A DNA stretch of 30,511 bases from Haplosporangium gracile. Taxonomy: Eukaryota; Mortierellomycota; Mortierellomycetes; Mortierellales; Mortierellaceae. The stretch is taken from assembly GCA_015499985.1 (NCBI GenBank), contig JAAAUF010000501.1, positions 1 through 30,511 of the forward strand. Reading direction: 5' to 3'. The translations under genes and the position numbers were made by a program. Shown piece after piece: positions 1-8,968 of this stretch (its first letter is position 1; every line of letters begins with the position of its first letter). Under the pieces are notes generated by a model. That model was not told where the DNA came from, searched no databases, and saw nothing but the letters and a program-made list of their open reading frames with translations.

Positions 1-148
1 AAGATGAATAAGAATGACTAACTAAGGTGGACTATGAACCTAATATGTTGCAGTATGGTTGCCCTATTTGTTTTATTCATATGTCGAAAGAAATAGGAAA
101 AGCAGTTGATTGTGAGTGCCAGCAGAAAATATATCGTGCTGAATTATT

Positions 149-1125
149 TCATGCAAGCTCAGTATTGAGTAAGCAAAAATAAAAATAAAAATGGAAATGG
201 AAATAGAAACTCAACCCTCTTGGCGTCACATACGTTTTGAGATCCCGTCTCTTCGAAAAGGGAATCATTACTCTGGTTTCGTCGCCAATATTTAGCTTGT
301 CCTCGACTGTCAAAAGAATAATATCGTTTGAAGGGACGAATTCCTTTAGAGTGACAGGGTCTTCGACGACGGTGTTGACATGGGAGACTTCTTCCTTGAG
401 ACTGGTGAGATCAATGGGGATGGGTAAAAGGTTGTTGTTATTGGCTGACCGAGGCCCTTGATGTTATCCTGAGAGACGCATCTCTGTAGCGTTTTTGGTA
501 TGTAAAGAGACAATAGTGTGAGGGTGATAGGAAAGAAGGTCTCGCGGGTTAATCTATTTGACAACCCCCTCCGTTTTCCGTACTAAGTCTATGTAACTCA
601 CTTTCTTTGTTTTCAAGACAAAAACGTATACAGGAAAGGCCAAACTCATTGAGACAACTTGCTCTCCTTCGCGCTCCCTTGAAGCATAATTGTGCACCCT
701 CAGAGGTGACCACTGAAGCGTTTGTGCTGAAATTGTCACCTTCTACCTACTGACAAGCCGTGGTGATGACGATATGGGGCATGAGCTCCGTGAATTGAAC
801 CATACGAAGATGGGCAACGAAATGAACGCATCAGTAATGGATTTGTAACATTTCAATAAGGCGTTGTGGAGAAAAAACAAAAAAAGTGAGTTACATGGAC
901 TTAGTTCTAGGGCTATCAAATAAATTAATCCTTGTCTCGCACATGCAGTCCGTCCTCTAATGCCTGGAGGATATCTTCCCATAAAACGAATTCCTTCTGG
1001 GTCTCAGGTTCAACGTAGCAAACAATATATAATACATCGTCCGTGGTTGGAGGTACAATGACGGAGAGCCGGAGGCTTTTATGAACCGGGTATACAGCCT
1101 GGAAGTGTTCCTGAGGACTGATTTC
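149..1125 (-). pseudogene. Decayed or intron-split protein gene, family uncertain
   Basis: Two coding-like islands lie on the minus strand. The upstream one opens at 1125, just after a good acceptor (TTTAG, 1130-1126), and runs to a TAA at 927-925. It reads EISPQEHFQAVYPVHK..., then RLSVIVPPTTDDVLYIVCYV, then KEFVLWEDILQALEDG. The downstream one is open from 463 to a TGA at 151-149 and reads LTSLKEEVSHVNTVVEDP, KEFVPSNDIILLTVEDKLN, then VMIPFSKRRDLKTY. Both have balanced soluble-protein composition and no low complexity. From memory they resemble one multicopy Mortierella-type family of uncertain function, but this is weak recognition. Between the islands (464-924) I could not find a splice pattern that joins them in frame. 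I therefore favour a pseudogene; a multi-intron gene remains possible. An upstream exon before 1130 was not identified. Confidence 0.45.
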
Positions 1126-1130
1126 CTAAA

Positions 1131-1683
1131 CCATTTTTAGTTAAAAATTAGGGTTGGGTAATGAAGGAGATGCTATGTAAGGTGCTTATGATGGAGATGG
1201 ATGAAGGGATGAAGAGAGGTGAATGAAAGAATGAGTGAATGTAGAACAAACAGGATGAAGAGTGGGGAAGAGGGAAGTGAGGGTGGAGAGGAAGAAGTGT
1301 GTAAGGGACAAAGAAAAGAGCCAAGAGAAAAAGAGAAATAAAAACGCGAAAATGGAAATGTGACGCCCAGGGGAATGGCACTGATCAGAACTCTCGGAGG
1401 TTCTACACAAACTCAAGTAAACGCTTTGGCTTATGTTTATAACTTTATCCATTCATGCAGTTAACAAGTTGTTTGAAAAAAAGTCTTATCTGGACCGAGC
1501 TTTTAAAACCAAAAAGAGAGAATCTTCCAAATGTAACTCCATAATGGCTGGTTTGTTTTTTTCAAAGCATTATCGCAGGATACCAAGCAAGAGCGAAGAA
1601 GGAAAGAAAAGAAGGTTGCGTGTTGCATGCTGCGTCTTTTAAATCGACTATAACTTAACTATGTCTATACGCTCGCCGCCTTA
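1131..1683. other. Intergenic or intronic stretch, no supported gene
   Basis: Minus-strand ORFs of 77-88 codons here are pyrimidine-rich on the minus strand (purine-rich on plus at about 1190-1330) and translate to runs of Ser, Leu and Phe, so they are composition artefacts. The 1131-1145 segment (minus strand CTAACTAAAAATGG) could be the branch-point region of an intron feeding the island that starts at 1125. Just downstream of the Sel1 gene (1620-1683) I see no AATAAA on the minus strand. Confidence 0.4.
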
Positions 1684-2733
1684 CTAACGCTGGCCCAGAT
1701 CCTCCAAATGGCTTATTGCCTTCGCATATCTCTGATCGGCCGCCTTTTGGTACCATTCCTTAGCCTTTTGGTGGTCCTGAGGCACAGCCTCACCAAGTGC
1801 ATACAAACTACCGACATTGTATTGAGCACGCGCAGAGCCCTGATGAGCGGCTTTTAGATACCACTCCATCGCTTTGGGAATGTCCTTGGGCACACCTTGG
1901 CCGAGCTCATACAAAGCGCCGATATTGCACTGAGCACGCGCAAATCCCAGGTCAGCGGCCTTGAGAAACCAGTCCATCGCTTGTGAGTAGTCCTGGGGAA
2001 CACCATGTCCTTGGTCGTACAAGACGCCAATATTGCATTGAGCATTGGTGTCACCTTGTCCGGAGGCCTTGAGATACCAGTCCATCGCTTGGAGGTAATC
2101 CTGTGGGACACCGAGACCGAGATTGTACATAACTCCCACTTTGCGCTGACCGACTGGGTGACCTTGTCTCGCAGCTAAGAGATACCAATCCATCGCTGTT
2201 TGATAATCCTGGTACACTCCTTGACCTTCCTTGTACATATCGCCTAAGGCGACCTGGGCATCAATGTTTCCTTGATTGGCGCTGATGATTGCCTTGGTAA
2301 GATCTCTGCTAGGGGTAGAGAGATCCTGAGGCCAAGGTGATTGTGACGCGTCGCTGGAAGTGGAGTACTCCTGTGGTCCGAGTGAGTGTGTGTTGCTTGC
2401 ATCTTCGGTTGGCGGTGTTATATATGGCCATTCTTGCGGCCCATGAACTTCTGGCGGTGCTATATATGGCCATGCTTGCGGCCCATGAGCTTCTGGTGGT
2501 GCTACATATGGCCATGCTTGCGGTCCACGAGCTCCTGGCGGTGTCTCAAGAGGTCTATCAATGTGAGAGTAGTTGTCCATCGCCGCTTCCTCAAGACCCC
2601 AGACCGGGTTGCGCCTGGCAGTGGAGTCGGCAGGAGCGTACTGTGGTGAGACAGGTCTGTCGATGTGAGAATAGTTGTCCATCGCCGCTTCTTCATGACC
2701 CCAGACCGGGTTGCGCCTGGTAGTGGTGGACAT
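1684..2733 (-). CDS. Sel1-repeat (SLR) protein with repetitive N-terminus
   Basis: A single-exon 349-residue ORF with an ATG start. Residues about 156-335 are five consecutive 36-residue Sel1-like repeats, with a partial sixth at 336-349. Each carries the pattern A/GxAQ..(L/I)G..Y..G.GV.(Q/K)D...A..W(Y/F)..AA, diagnostic of SLR alpha/alpha solenoids. SLR proteins are usually adaptors for protein-protein interaction, as in ERAD Sel1/Hrd3 or the chitin synthase regulator Chs4; nothing here points to a specific partner. The N-terminal part is different. RRNPVWG plus EEAAMDNYSHIDRP occurs twice (from residues 6 and 40), and a 14-residue unit GPQ(A/E)WPY occurs three times (residues 70, 84, 98), followed by a Ser/Thr-rich linker. 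There is no signal peptide or membrane segment. SLR families are strongly expanded in Mortierella-like fungi. The SLR call is firm; the biological role is unknown. Confidence 0.9.
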   Translation of the reverse strand: MSTTTRRNPVWGHEEAAMDNYSHIDRPVSPQYAPADSTARRNPVWGLEEAAMDNYSHIDRPLETPPGARGPQAWPYVAPPEAHGPQAWPYIAPPEVHGPQEWPYITPPTEDASNTHSLGPQEYSTSSDASQSPWPQDLSTPSRDLTKAIISANQGNIDAQVALGDMYKEGQGVYQDYQTAMDWYLLAARQGHPVGQRKVGVMYNLGLGVPQDYLQAMDWYLKASGQGDTNAQCNIGVLYDQGHGVPQDYSQAMDWFLKAADLGFARAQCNIGALYELGQGVPKDIPKAMEWYLKAAHQGSARAQYNVGSLYALGEAVPQDHQKAKEWYQKAADQRYAKAISHLEDLGQR

Positions 2734-3005
2734 TTTTTTTGTGGACGAGTCGAGGGTGATGGACGTGTGTTTGGTGTTTGTTTGGTATTTGTTGGATGGG
2801 TGGTAATGAAGGAAGACGAGGAGCCTGAATGAGTGAATTGAAGAGAAAGAGAGTTCATCATTTCTGTGACGGCAGAAGGATACAATTCATGCAAAATGGT
2901 AATCCTTCAGATTTCAAGTAGTGGGAATTTCATTCCCATGGAGTATCTTTATCATAGGAGTAGAGGTATCTCAAGGCCCCCTCCCTTCCTTTTTGGGACT
3001 AAATA
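2734..3005 (-). promoter_or_regulatory. Presumed promoter and 5' UTR of the Sel1-repeat gene
   Basis: On the minus strand an A-rich leader (AAAAAAAATG) directly precedes the start codon at 2733, a common fungal context. No TATA box stands out. The palindrome TCACGTGA lies at 3012-3019, about 280 bp upstream of the start codon, and is described separately. Confidence 0.35.
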
Positions 3006-3019
3006 AAGTAGTCACGTGA
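3006..3019. promoter_or_regulatory. TCACGTGA palindromic E-box element, copy 1
   Basis: The 14-bp string AAGTAGTCACGTGA contains the 8-bp palindrome TCACGTGA at 3012-3019, a binding core typical of bHLH factors (Cbf1-type in fungi, TFEB-type in animals). The same 14 bp recurs at 10923-10936 in the cystinosin/ERJ5 intergenic region. The match is seen in the sequence; regulatory function is inferred. Confidence 0.4.
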
Positions 3020-3079
3020 TATTAAATAAGATGGTCCATGCCCATTTTTTTGCTCGGCTTGGTCGAGGTTTCTTGCTGA

Positions 3080-3260
3080 GACTAGCCTTTGCCACCACTC
3101 CCACGCTTTCTTCATCGCCTTTGCCACCATTCCCACACCTTCTCTTCATCCCTCAACATCGTCACCACTCCCACACCGTTGCCTTCAATCACACCTTTGC
3201 CTTCATCAATCACTGTTGTCACCACTCCCATGCCTTGTCGACCTTCATCACCCGCACTCA
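3080..3260 (+). repeat. Degenerate pyrimidine-rich tandem repeat (CACCACTCCCAC units)
   Basis: A unit close to (T/G)(T/C)CACCACTCCCAC(A/G)C followed by a variable C/T-rich spacer is seen around 3090, 3124, 3160 and 3218, with spacing of about 35-60 bp. Overlapping ORFs of 76-130 codons in all three plus frames arise from the same composition and encode Ser/Pro/His/Leu-rich runs. I treat them as artefacts and not genes. Confidence 0.6.
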
Positions 3261-3651
3261 TTTCATCCTCATTTACCTTTGTCACCTCTTTCGCGCTCTA
3301 TCATCATCTCTTTCCGTTATCACCTATCTCTTCTCACCCTTTTTTCTTTTAGGTCGCACATTTCTCCTCACTTTATCTCTCTCTTCGCTCTCCCTTCTCA
3401 ACATCTAATCTCCCAATTCATACTCATTCAATCTTCACATACGTAAGCATGTCTATCTGCTTTTGCAAGACAAATAATCTGAAATACTACGGCGGGTCGC
3501 CATGTGTTCATTATCACTCTTGATGCCTTCCGTCTTAAACCTCCGAGAACTCGTCTCCTCGGAACAAAGGTAATGCTGATTAATTTAGTTTATTCGATGT
3601 TTGAATGAGCGCAGATCCAGAAAGGACATCCATCCGATATACACTGGTACT

Positions 3652-3695
3652 TTTTTAGCACGTTCCTGTTTAGTGCGCGGCAGGAGGTAGACGGA
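3652..3695 (+). repeat. Direct repeat copy A with stem-loop
   Basis: This segment holds TAGCACGTTCCTGTTTAGTG followed by CGCGGCAGGAGGTAGACGGA. It matches copy B at 3751-3794 with only a few differences. TCCTG and CAGGA can pair across a short loop containing TTAGTGCGCGG. Confidence 0.75.
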
Positions 3696-3750
3696 GAGCA
3701 GAGTGGGTTGGATATTTTAGTATGTGGTGGAACTCGCCATCACTGATGCC

Positions 3751-3794
3751 TTTCTAGCACACTCCTGCTTAGTGCGCGGCAGGAGGTAGACGGA
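3751..3794 (+). repeat. Direct repeat copy B with stem-loop
   Basis: The second copy lies about 99 bp after copy A. Relative to A, substitutions include CACGTT to CACACT and CTGTTT to CTGCTT. The last change converts a possible U-G pair at the stem end into C-G (TCCTGC with GCAGGA), so the hairpin is kept and strengthened. The following sequence (AGGTGGAATGAGGCAGAGTGG) loosely resembles what follows copy A. Confidence 0.75.
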
Positions 3795-3980
3795 AGGTGG
3801 AATGAGGCAGAGTGGTCAACTGCTTTTTTTAATGATTACTTTTAAAGGATATATTCTCTTGTTTCAAAAGAATTTAACCAAATACTTCCAAGCATTACCT
3901 TTAGCAATGAATTCTTAGGAAACTGATTCCACACATCTACAATAGTTAAAAAAAAAGTCTTCAACAAGGAAGCCATCTCC

Positions 3981-4478
3981 ATGCACGACTTCGCAACCAT
4001 CATGGAGCATTTATCTGAAAAAGATGCAGCCATAGCTTTCAAATCCCTTCTGTCAAAGAGCATAGTCCCACAAGCAAGACGAACGGCTGCGCTGAACAGC
4101 TATGATATCTGGAAACGCAACGAAGGCCCGTCATTCTGGACGATTCAAAGAGCAACGCTATCATTAACACAGACTGCTGGTGAGCTTGTTGCTGAAGGCG
4201 TACATGTGGCAAAGGATCTGGTTCGGAAAAGTAGGATTTCTATTGTCTTACCCGAAAGAAGTGCACAGACAGAGGAAACATTCCAAAGTCAAGGTAGCTG
4301 TTCTACACAGGAGCGCGCCAAATGTATGTTATTTATGATGCTCCGTCAATTTCCGCACATGTCTTTGGTTCAACTACATACATCGCCAATCCAACCACAC
4401 ATATCCCCAATCCTGGTCTCTCATTACCCTCTCATAATCTTGACAAAAGCTTTGAATCCTCATACTTTTGTAAAATGA
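3981..4478 (+). CDS. Hypothetical ORF, possibly the 3' part of a degraded gene
   Basis: The ORF begins with an ATG. About the first 125 residues look coding: MHDFATIMEHLSEKDAAIAF, then an amphipathic stretch with IQRATLSLTQTAGELVAEGV and VAKDLVRKSRIS. The last 40 residues are repetitive (several SPIQPHISPI-like units) and may be translated intron or UTR, because a GT occurs at the change (near 4323). The reading frame is also open upstream of the ATG to a TGA at 3924-3926, so this may be a 3' exon of a larger damaged gene. I do not recognise a family and see no transmembrane helix or signal peptide. It lies between the duplicated stem-loop repeats and an empty AT-rich stretch, with no obvious partner gene. 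Confidence 0.4.
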   Translation: MHDFATIMEHLSEKDAAIAFKSLLSKSIVPQARRTAALNSYDIWKRNEGPSFWTIQRATLSLTQTAGELVAEGVHVAKDLVRKSRISIVLPERSAQTEETFQSQGSCSTQERAKCMLFMMLRQFPHMSLVQLHTSPIQPHISPILVSHYPLIILTKALNPHTFVK

Positions 4479-4968
4479 GCAAAACTAAAAAATAAATGTT
4501 GAGCCTTGAGCCCTCTCTCCGTTAACAGACAACTCTCAAAATTTCTCCTCCTCCAAGGGATGTCATCTTTGCGCACGGTTCACTTCAACGCGTTCTTGAT
4601 GCGAGCTTTGATGCGCTACAACTTTACACGAATTTGGTCTTCTAAAATCATTTTTTAATTTGAAGAGTAGACTGAAAAGTAATGCTTTATCAGGCCAATG
4701 CAGAGAAACTATGGTATATTCTAGGTAAAGACGAGTACACAATGAATAATTTTGAAGGAATAAAAAATATTCAAAATTATACTGGTGAGAAAAGAAGGTG
4801 GAAAGAAGACTTCTACTCTAGACAAAACCAGTAACGGATTAAATAGTCGCGGTCCAGAATTGGAAGAGATAGCCCAAGGTAATCATCTTGCCTTGAACGA
4901 ACGTATGCGGTAACACCATAGCTGGGGAGCTGATCATTCACACCAACCATAAATAGGCTGGTCGGTTC
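4479..4968. other. AT-rich intergenic stretch without recognisable content
   Basis: No ORF of coding quality, no RNA gene and no clear repeat is visible. It is the 3' flank of the secreted-protein gene ending at 4969 and of the small ORF ending at 4478, that is, a convergent intergenic region. Confidence 0.5.
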
Positions 4969-6012
4969 TCAAACTCTCAAAAAGAGAGCGCGGTTGACAT
5001 AAGAAGCTGGCATCGAATGTCCGACCTTCATTGGGATGGCAGCGATGGTGACCTTGTTAATTTTGAGCTGGATCGATCCGAACCCATTGGTGAAGACCCT
5101 TCTGACGACGGCGCTCAACGGGCTGACCAGGTTGTTGCACGTGACACTGAAGGCAAGGTTGGGATATTCGGTGAGACCTTTGCCCAATTGGGTGTATCTA
5201 TCTTTACTTGGAATACCGCCGGTCAACGACGACATAACCAACATTTCAGCGCGTCGGGCGGTGGCGGCATCTGGGGGTGCGGGGACCTTGGGCTTCTTGA
5301 GGACCGCGAGATGGCTGTTGAAGTCGGTTCTGAGGGTTCTCGATTCTCCATCAGAGGCCAGACGGAAAAAAAGTTGTGGAAATGCATGCTATAGGGATTC
5401 TCCCTATAGTGCTCGAGGCCCTTGTAGTAGGGGTAAATCAGCATACGGCGAGGGTAGTTTGCCCGCCACAGCTCATTAGTAGAAAGGACCTGAGTAGACT
5501 CGTAGAAGACAAAGTCAGTGTCCCACTTGCCTCCCTTACAGGAGGTCTTGCCGGGGAAGAACATGCTGCGGTGAGGGTTGATCGTCGACAAGGCGATGCA
5601 CATGGGCTTGGAGGGCATGATGGCTTCCTTATTGCTGTGGGCGGTAATGGTCCAGAGGGTAGTAAAACCGCTGCCATCGCAGGTCAACTTGTTCCTGAAG
5701 ATGGATTCGAACATGGCGGCTAGTGGAGAGACCGACAAAATAGGGAAGGACATCGTTCTTCACTGCGGCGGTAGAGACGGCGTTGGATTGGGAGAGGGTG
5801 CTGGACATGGTCTTGTTGTACAATGCAGCCAGCTCAGCGTCAGACTCGTAGTTGTACTTGATTACTCTTGACAAGCTATCGGCATCATCATCCGTGAAAG
5901 TTCCGTTAATGGGGGAAGGAGGGGGCGTCCGAGAGTGAAGCAGCGGTGCGGCGTGGATAGGATTGGCAAGGGTGATGGTGGCCAAGACAGGGAGAATAGT
6001 TGGGACTTTCAT
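4969..6012 (-). pseudogene. Secreted protein gene with two compensating frame breaks
   Basis: The ATG at 6012 starts a classic signal peptide (MKVPTILPVLATITLANPIHA, about residues 1-21), then an N-glycosylatable mature chain (NGT, NKT). Coding sense continues in this frame to about 5755, shifts to a second frame from about 5753 to 5370 (RNKLTCDGSGFTTLWTI, WDTDFVFYESTQVLS, YYKGLEHYRENPYSMHFHN), then returns to the first frame down to a stop at 4969 (KKPKVPAPPDAATARRAEML, RRVFTNGFGSIQLKINKVTI). The second break falls at or beside a run of seven T (5366-5372). The two shifts cancel, so the intended product is about 347 residues, probably extracellular or vacuolar. No GT..AG pair with the right length modulo 3 was found at the first break, and none was found at the second among the few candidates tried. 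Either the assembly has two base errors and the gene is functional, or it is a young pseudogene. I do not recognise the family. Confidence 0.6.
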
Positions 6013-7514
6013 GGAAGGCGGGTAGGTGAGGTGAGAGAGCGAAGAAGAAGAGGGGATTGGGTGGATGAGAGGAGGATGAGGAGGAAGGTGGAGACTGAGA
6101 GTGGAAGTGAAATCGACTGTCGAGAAAAATAAAAGCGGAGGACGACGCGATTTAAGGACGGGCCTAGAAAAATTAGTCAGTTCTCGATGTCAAATGTGAA
6201 GAATAAAAAGCAATCCCATTTAACTCTCTCTCTCTCTCTCTCTCCATTTTGAGGACTCGTCCCCGAACCCCAACACATCCATGGATTAATGTATTTACGA
6301 ATCCAGGCTGATGAATGTGTAACATTGACGGAAGCATCATTTGTCAATGTTTTTTTACTTTTGCTGGGTTGTTAGTACCATGCTATCGATACTTTAACGC
6401 ATGCATGCCTCTCTATGGAGGATGCAATGACAGGTACATGCATTGTACTGCTGTATCATTTTTTTTTTACTATTGCTTGCATGATGGCATAGTCGGTGCT
6501 GGTATTGTGTGAACAAAGAAATACGACATAGAATGCCGTTCATCATGTCTCGACAAAAAAATTGAAATTTAGCTTTGTTCATGGGGGTTAATGAGTGGTA
6601 GAAGGAGGAGGCGAAGTTGGAGCATGATAAGGGTTGGTACGAGGGGTTTAGAAGCCAGCGGGGTGGTTTTGAGTGTTCTTCCTCATTTCAGAAGCGATCC
6701 ACTATTCCCCTTCATTGTGTGTGTGCATAAAAAGTTACACGGGGAATAGCACAGTGGAAAATTCTGGGCCAAACATTTTAAGGCCGTCCTGACTTTAAAT
6801 CTCAAATGCCCCGCAACCTTGACGGGGTGTTGACAAAAGAAAACTTAGAATTGGTTTAAGTAGTATACGAAAGAAATGGCAAGGATTAGCGTAGAAAAAG
6901 ACGGAAGAAAAGATATGTGAGCGCACTTTTTTAGGGTCCTCCCTCAGACTTTTATCTGGATAAGATGAACAACACTGTGAGTATGTAGATGCAGCAGGGA
7001 ACGTACAGTTACCCTTCAACAAACAACAGCTCACATGTCCAGGACAGCCTATTGTGGTTCTGACATTGCAAAAAGTCGGCTGCACGATTGATATACTTTC
7101 GTTGCATCCTCTTCCTCGTTATCTTGGTGCCAGTGCGAGTAAAGTGACGCGTTTATCAAAATAGGCGTTTTTAATTTTTGATATTTTCAGCTCTTGTGAC
7201 CATCCATCACTTGCTTGTGCTCTGGCATGACACTTTTGGATGATTGCGAGCGATTTTTTTAGCTTTACGAACCCTTTTTCCATTTCGTCTGAATTAAGCT
7301 GTCGCTCTTTTCAAACACTATCATCCCTCTATTCTCCTGGTAGCTTTGCTTCGTTCTTTATTTTCTCTCTGAGAGATGAGCAAAGTGCACCAGGTCTGTA
7401 CTACGCGCAGAAGGATAGCCCACGAAGCGTGGGACGACTGTTTTTTTTTTTCATAAATGTCCGGTACTCATAGTGGAGGATGCGCCCTACTAAGTAAAGG
7501 TGAAGTATTAAGCG
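6013..7514. other. Gene-free intergenic stretch with a CT microsatellite
   Basis: The stretch holds the presumed promoter of the secreted-protein gene (6013 to about 6200) and a (CT)n tract at 6224-6245. Beyond that it is AT-rich sequence with only short ORFs of poor coding quality. The ORF at 6795-7085 minus is Ser/Phe/Cys-rich and lacks any recognisable motif. No tRNA-like fold or inverted-repeat element was recognised by eye. Confidence 0.45.
6224..6245. repeat. (CT)n microsatellite
   Basis: About eleven consecutive CT dinucleotides lie some 210 bp upstream of the secreted-protein start codon at 6012 (GA-rich on the coding strand). Such tracts are common in fungal promoters. Confidence 0.9.
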
Positions 7515-7526
7515 TTTATTTTTATT
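7515..7526 (-). terminator. Tandem AATAAA polyadenylation signals of the NIP30 homologue
   Basis: TTTATT occurs twice back to back on the plus strand, giving two AATAAA hexamers on the minus strand 35-46 nt downstream of the stop codon at 7561. Confidence 0.55.
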
Positions 7527-7560
7527 GCATCCTCCACAGTTCAGAACTGTCCAAATTCCG

Positions 7561-8822
7561 TCAGTCATCGTCCTCGTCACTACTAGAATCGTACGCGACA
7601 AGTCCCATAAGTCCCTTGGGCTTTGCATCAATTCCTGCTCCCGCTTCTGAACCCGATCCTGTTGACGTAGTATCCGCCTTGGCCTTTTTCGTTTCCGAAT
7701 CCTGCTTATCCTCCTCCTCCTCGTCTTTATCCGTCGTCTCCTCCAGTTTCCGCTTGCCGACCGCCTTGATATCCTTGGATCCTGCTCCTGCAGTGGTTGT
7801 TGTTGTCGTCGTCGTTGCTGTTGTTGTTGTTGATTCTGCTTTTGAGTCAGGCTTTGCAACAAGTCCCGCGAACAATGACTTTTTCTTCTTGGTGGGTCCT
7901 GATGACAATGGTGCAAAGTAGGTCGGTTTTGGTGCTGCTGACGAGTTTCCATCTGTTTCCAATAGTGGTGATGGTGCCGTTGATGTTTTCGAAATCACAT
8001 TCCTATCAAGTGTCATAAATGAAAGATAAAAAATGTTTAGTCCGACATTCCTTTCCTCTTTGAATTCTCCAGGATGGAGTACTTGGTGTTGTTGTTAGTA
8101 ACTGGACCACCCCCTGTTGTGATTCCTTACATGCGAAAGTTCTTGAGAGCCTCTGCCTCCTGCTCAGCCTGTTCCCGCTTCTTCTTTGCCTCCTCGTCCT
8201 CCAACGAACTCAAAAAGTCGAATTCATCGTTGTCAATCTTGTGAATCAAATTGCCTACATAAAATAAAATGATGAAGATGTACGAGCAGTTAGTACCACG
8301 TAAAAATATAGCAAATTGAGCATAAGCGGCTATAAGAAAGTAGGATGTATAAACTACAAAAAAAAAAAAAAAAACAGCCGGTACCGAATTTGATGGCCTC
8401 TGCAAAGGCATCGCTCTTCTTTTGTTTCTGCTCCTGAAGTCGTTCATAGAGTGTGCGAGGATCGTAGGGGACCTCTTCCTGAATTGGTGGCGGATCTAAA
8501 ATAGACGGAACAAATAAAGGTCAAATGACTGTGGTAGGTATTCATGAACTGAGCATTTGAAGCGTGATATGAATGCTGTTGATGACTCAGGTACTTGTAA
8601 CGCTTACTCTCGTTATTGGCGTATGCCTTCTCCCACTCCTCCTTACGCGCCTTGCGTGTCTCCTCCAGTTCACCTAATGTTGATGCAAGGACGACGATGG
8701 AAAGCAATCGTTATTTTTCATGATTCAGTTTGCATTCCTGTCCCACAAAGTGCGTATCCGAATGTCCTGCATCCTAATAGGGCGTTTATGAACATGCCTG
8801 CGCTGACGAATTTGGACGACAT
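7561..8822 (-). CDS. FAM192A/NIP30 (PSME3-interacting protein) homologue
   Basis: Five exons on the minus strand: 8822-8798, 8673-8608, 8495-8385, 8254-8131 and 8002-7561. They sum to 768 nt and 255 residues, and every junction keeps frame. Exons 1-4 encode the NIP30 N-terminal domain: MSSKFVSAGELEETRKARKE..., then PYDPRTLYERLQEQKQKK..., then NLIHKIDNDEFDFLSSLEDE, matching animal FAM192A block by block. The C-terminus repeats the family pattern of a GL(M/G)xLxAY motif followed by an acidic serine stretch (SSSDEDDD, last residues). The middle is Thr/Ala-rich low complexity with a basic patch (GKRKLEE). In animals this nuclear protein binds the proteasome activator PA28-gamma through the acidic C-terminus, aided by CK2-type phosphorylation. 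Intron 1 begins with GC instead of GT (8797-8796). The gene follows the cystinosin homologue on the same strand, 146 bp downstream of its stop. Confidence 0.88.
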
Positions 8823-8918
8823 GGATTGCTGTGGTGACTCCTGTGATTATTAGAGTGGTAACATAAAACGAATCGCCTTCACAACCTTTGGGCAGTGAAG
8901 AGAATAAAATGGTCCTTC

Positions 8919-8924
8919 TTTATT
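8919..8924 (-). terminator. AATAAA polyadenylation signal of the cystinosin homologue
   Basis: TTTATT on the plus strand gives AATAAA on the minus strand, 45 nt past the stop codon (8969-8971) and 96 nt before the NIP30 start codon. The two same-strand genes are therefore separately terminated. Confidence 0.55.
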
Positions 8925-8968
8925 GGGTGGCTTGCGCTAAATCCACGTGCTACGAAAATTTGACTTCT

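Noticed and set aside
2337..2723. 128-codon plus ORF opposite the Sel1 gene
   Set aside because: Its repeats (LLAVLYMAMLAAHE-like) are only the reverse complement of the GPQAWPY repeats.
3016..3446. Overlapping plus-strand ORFs of 76-130 codons
   Set aside because: All three frames are open because of a pyrimidine-rich repeat; the translations are Ser/Pro/His/Leu runs with no domain.
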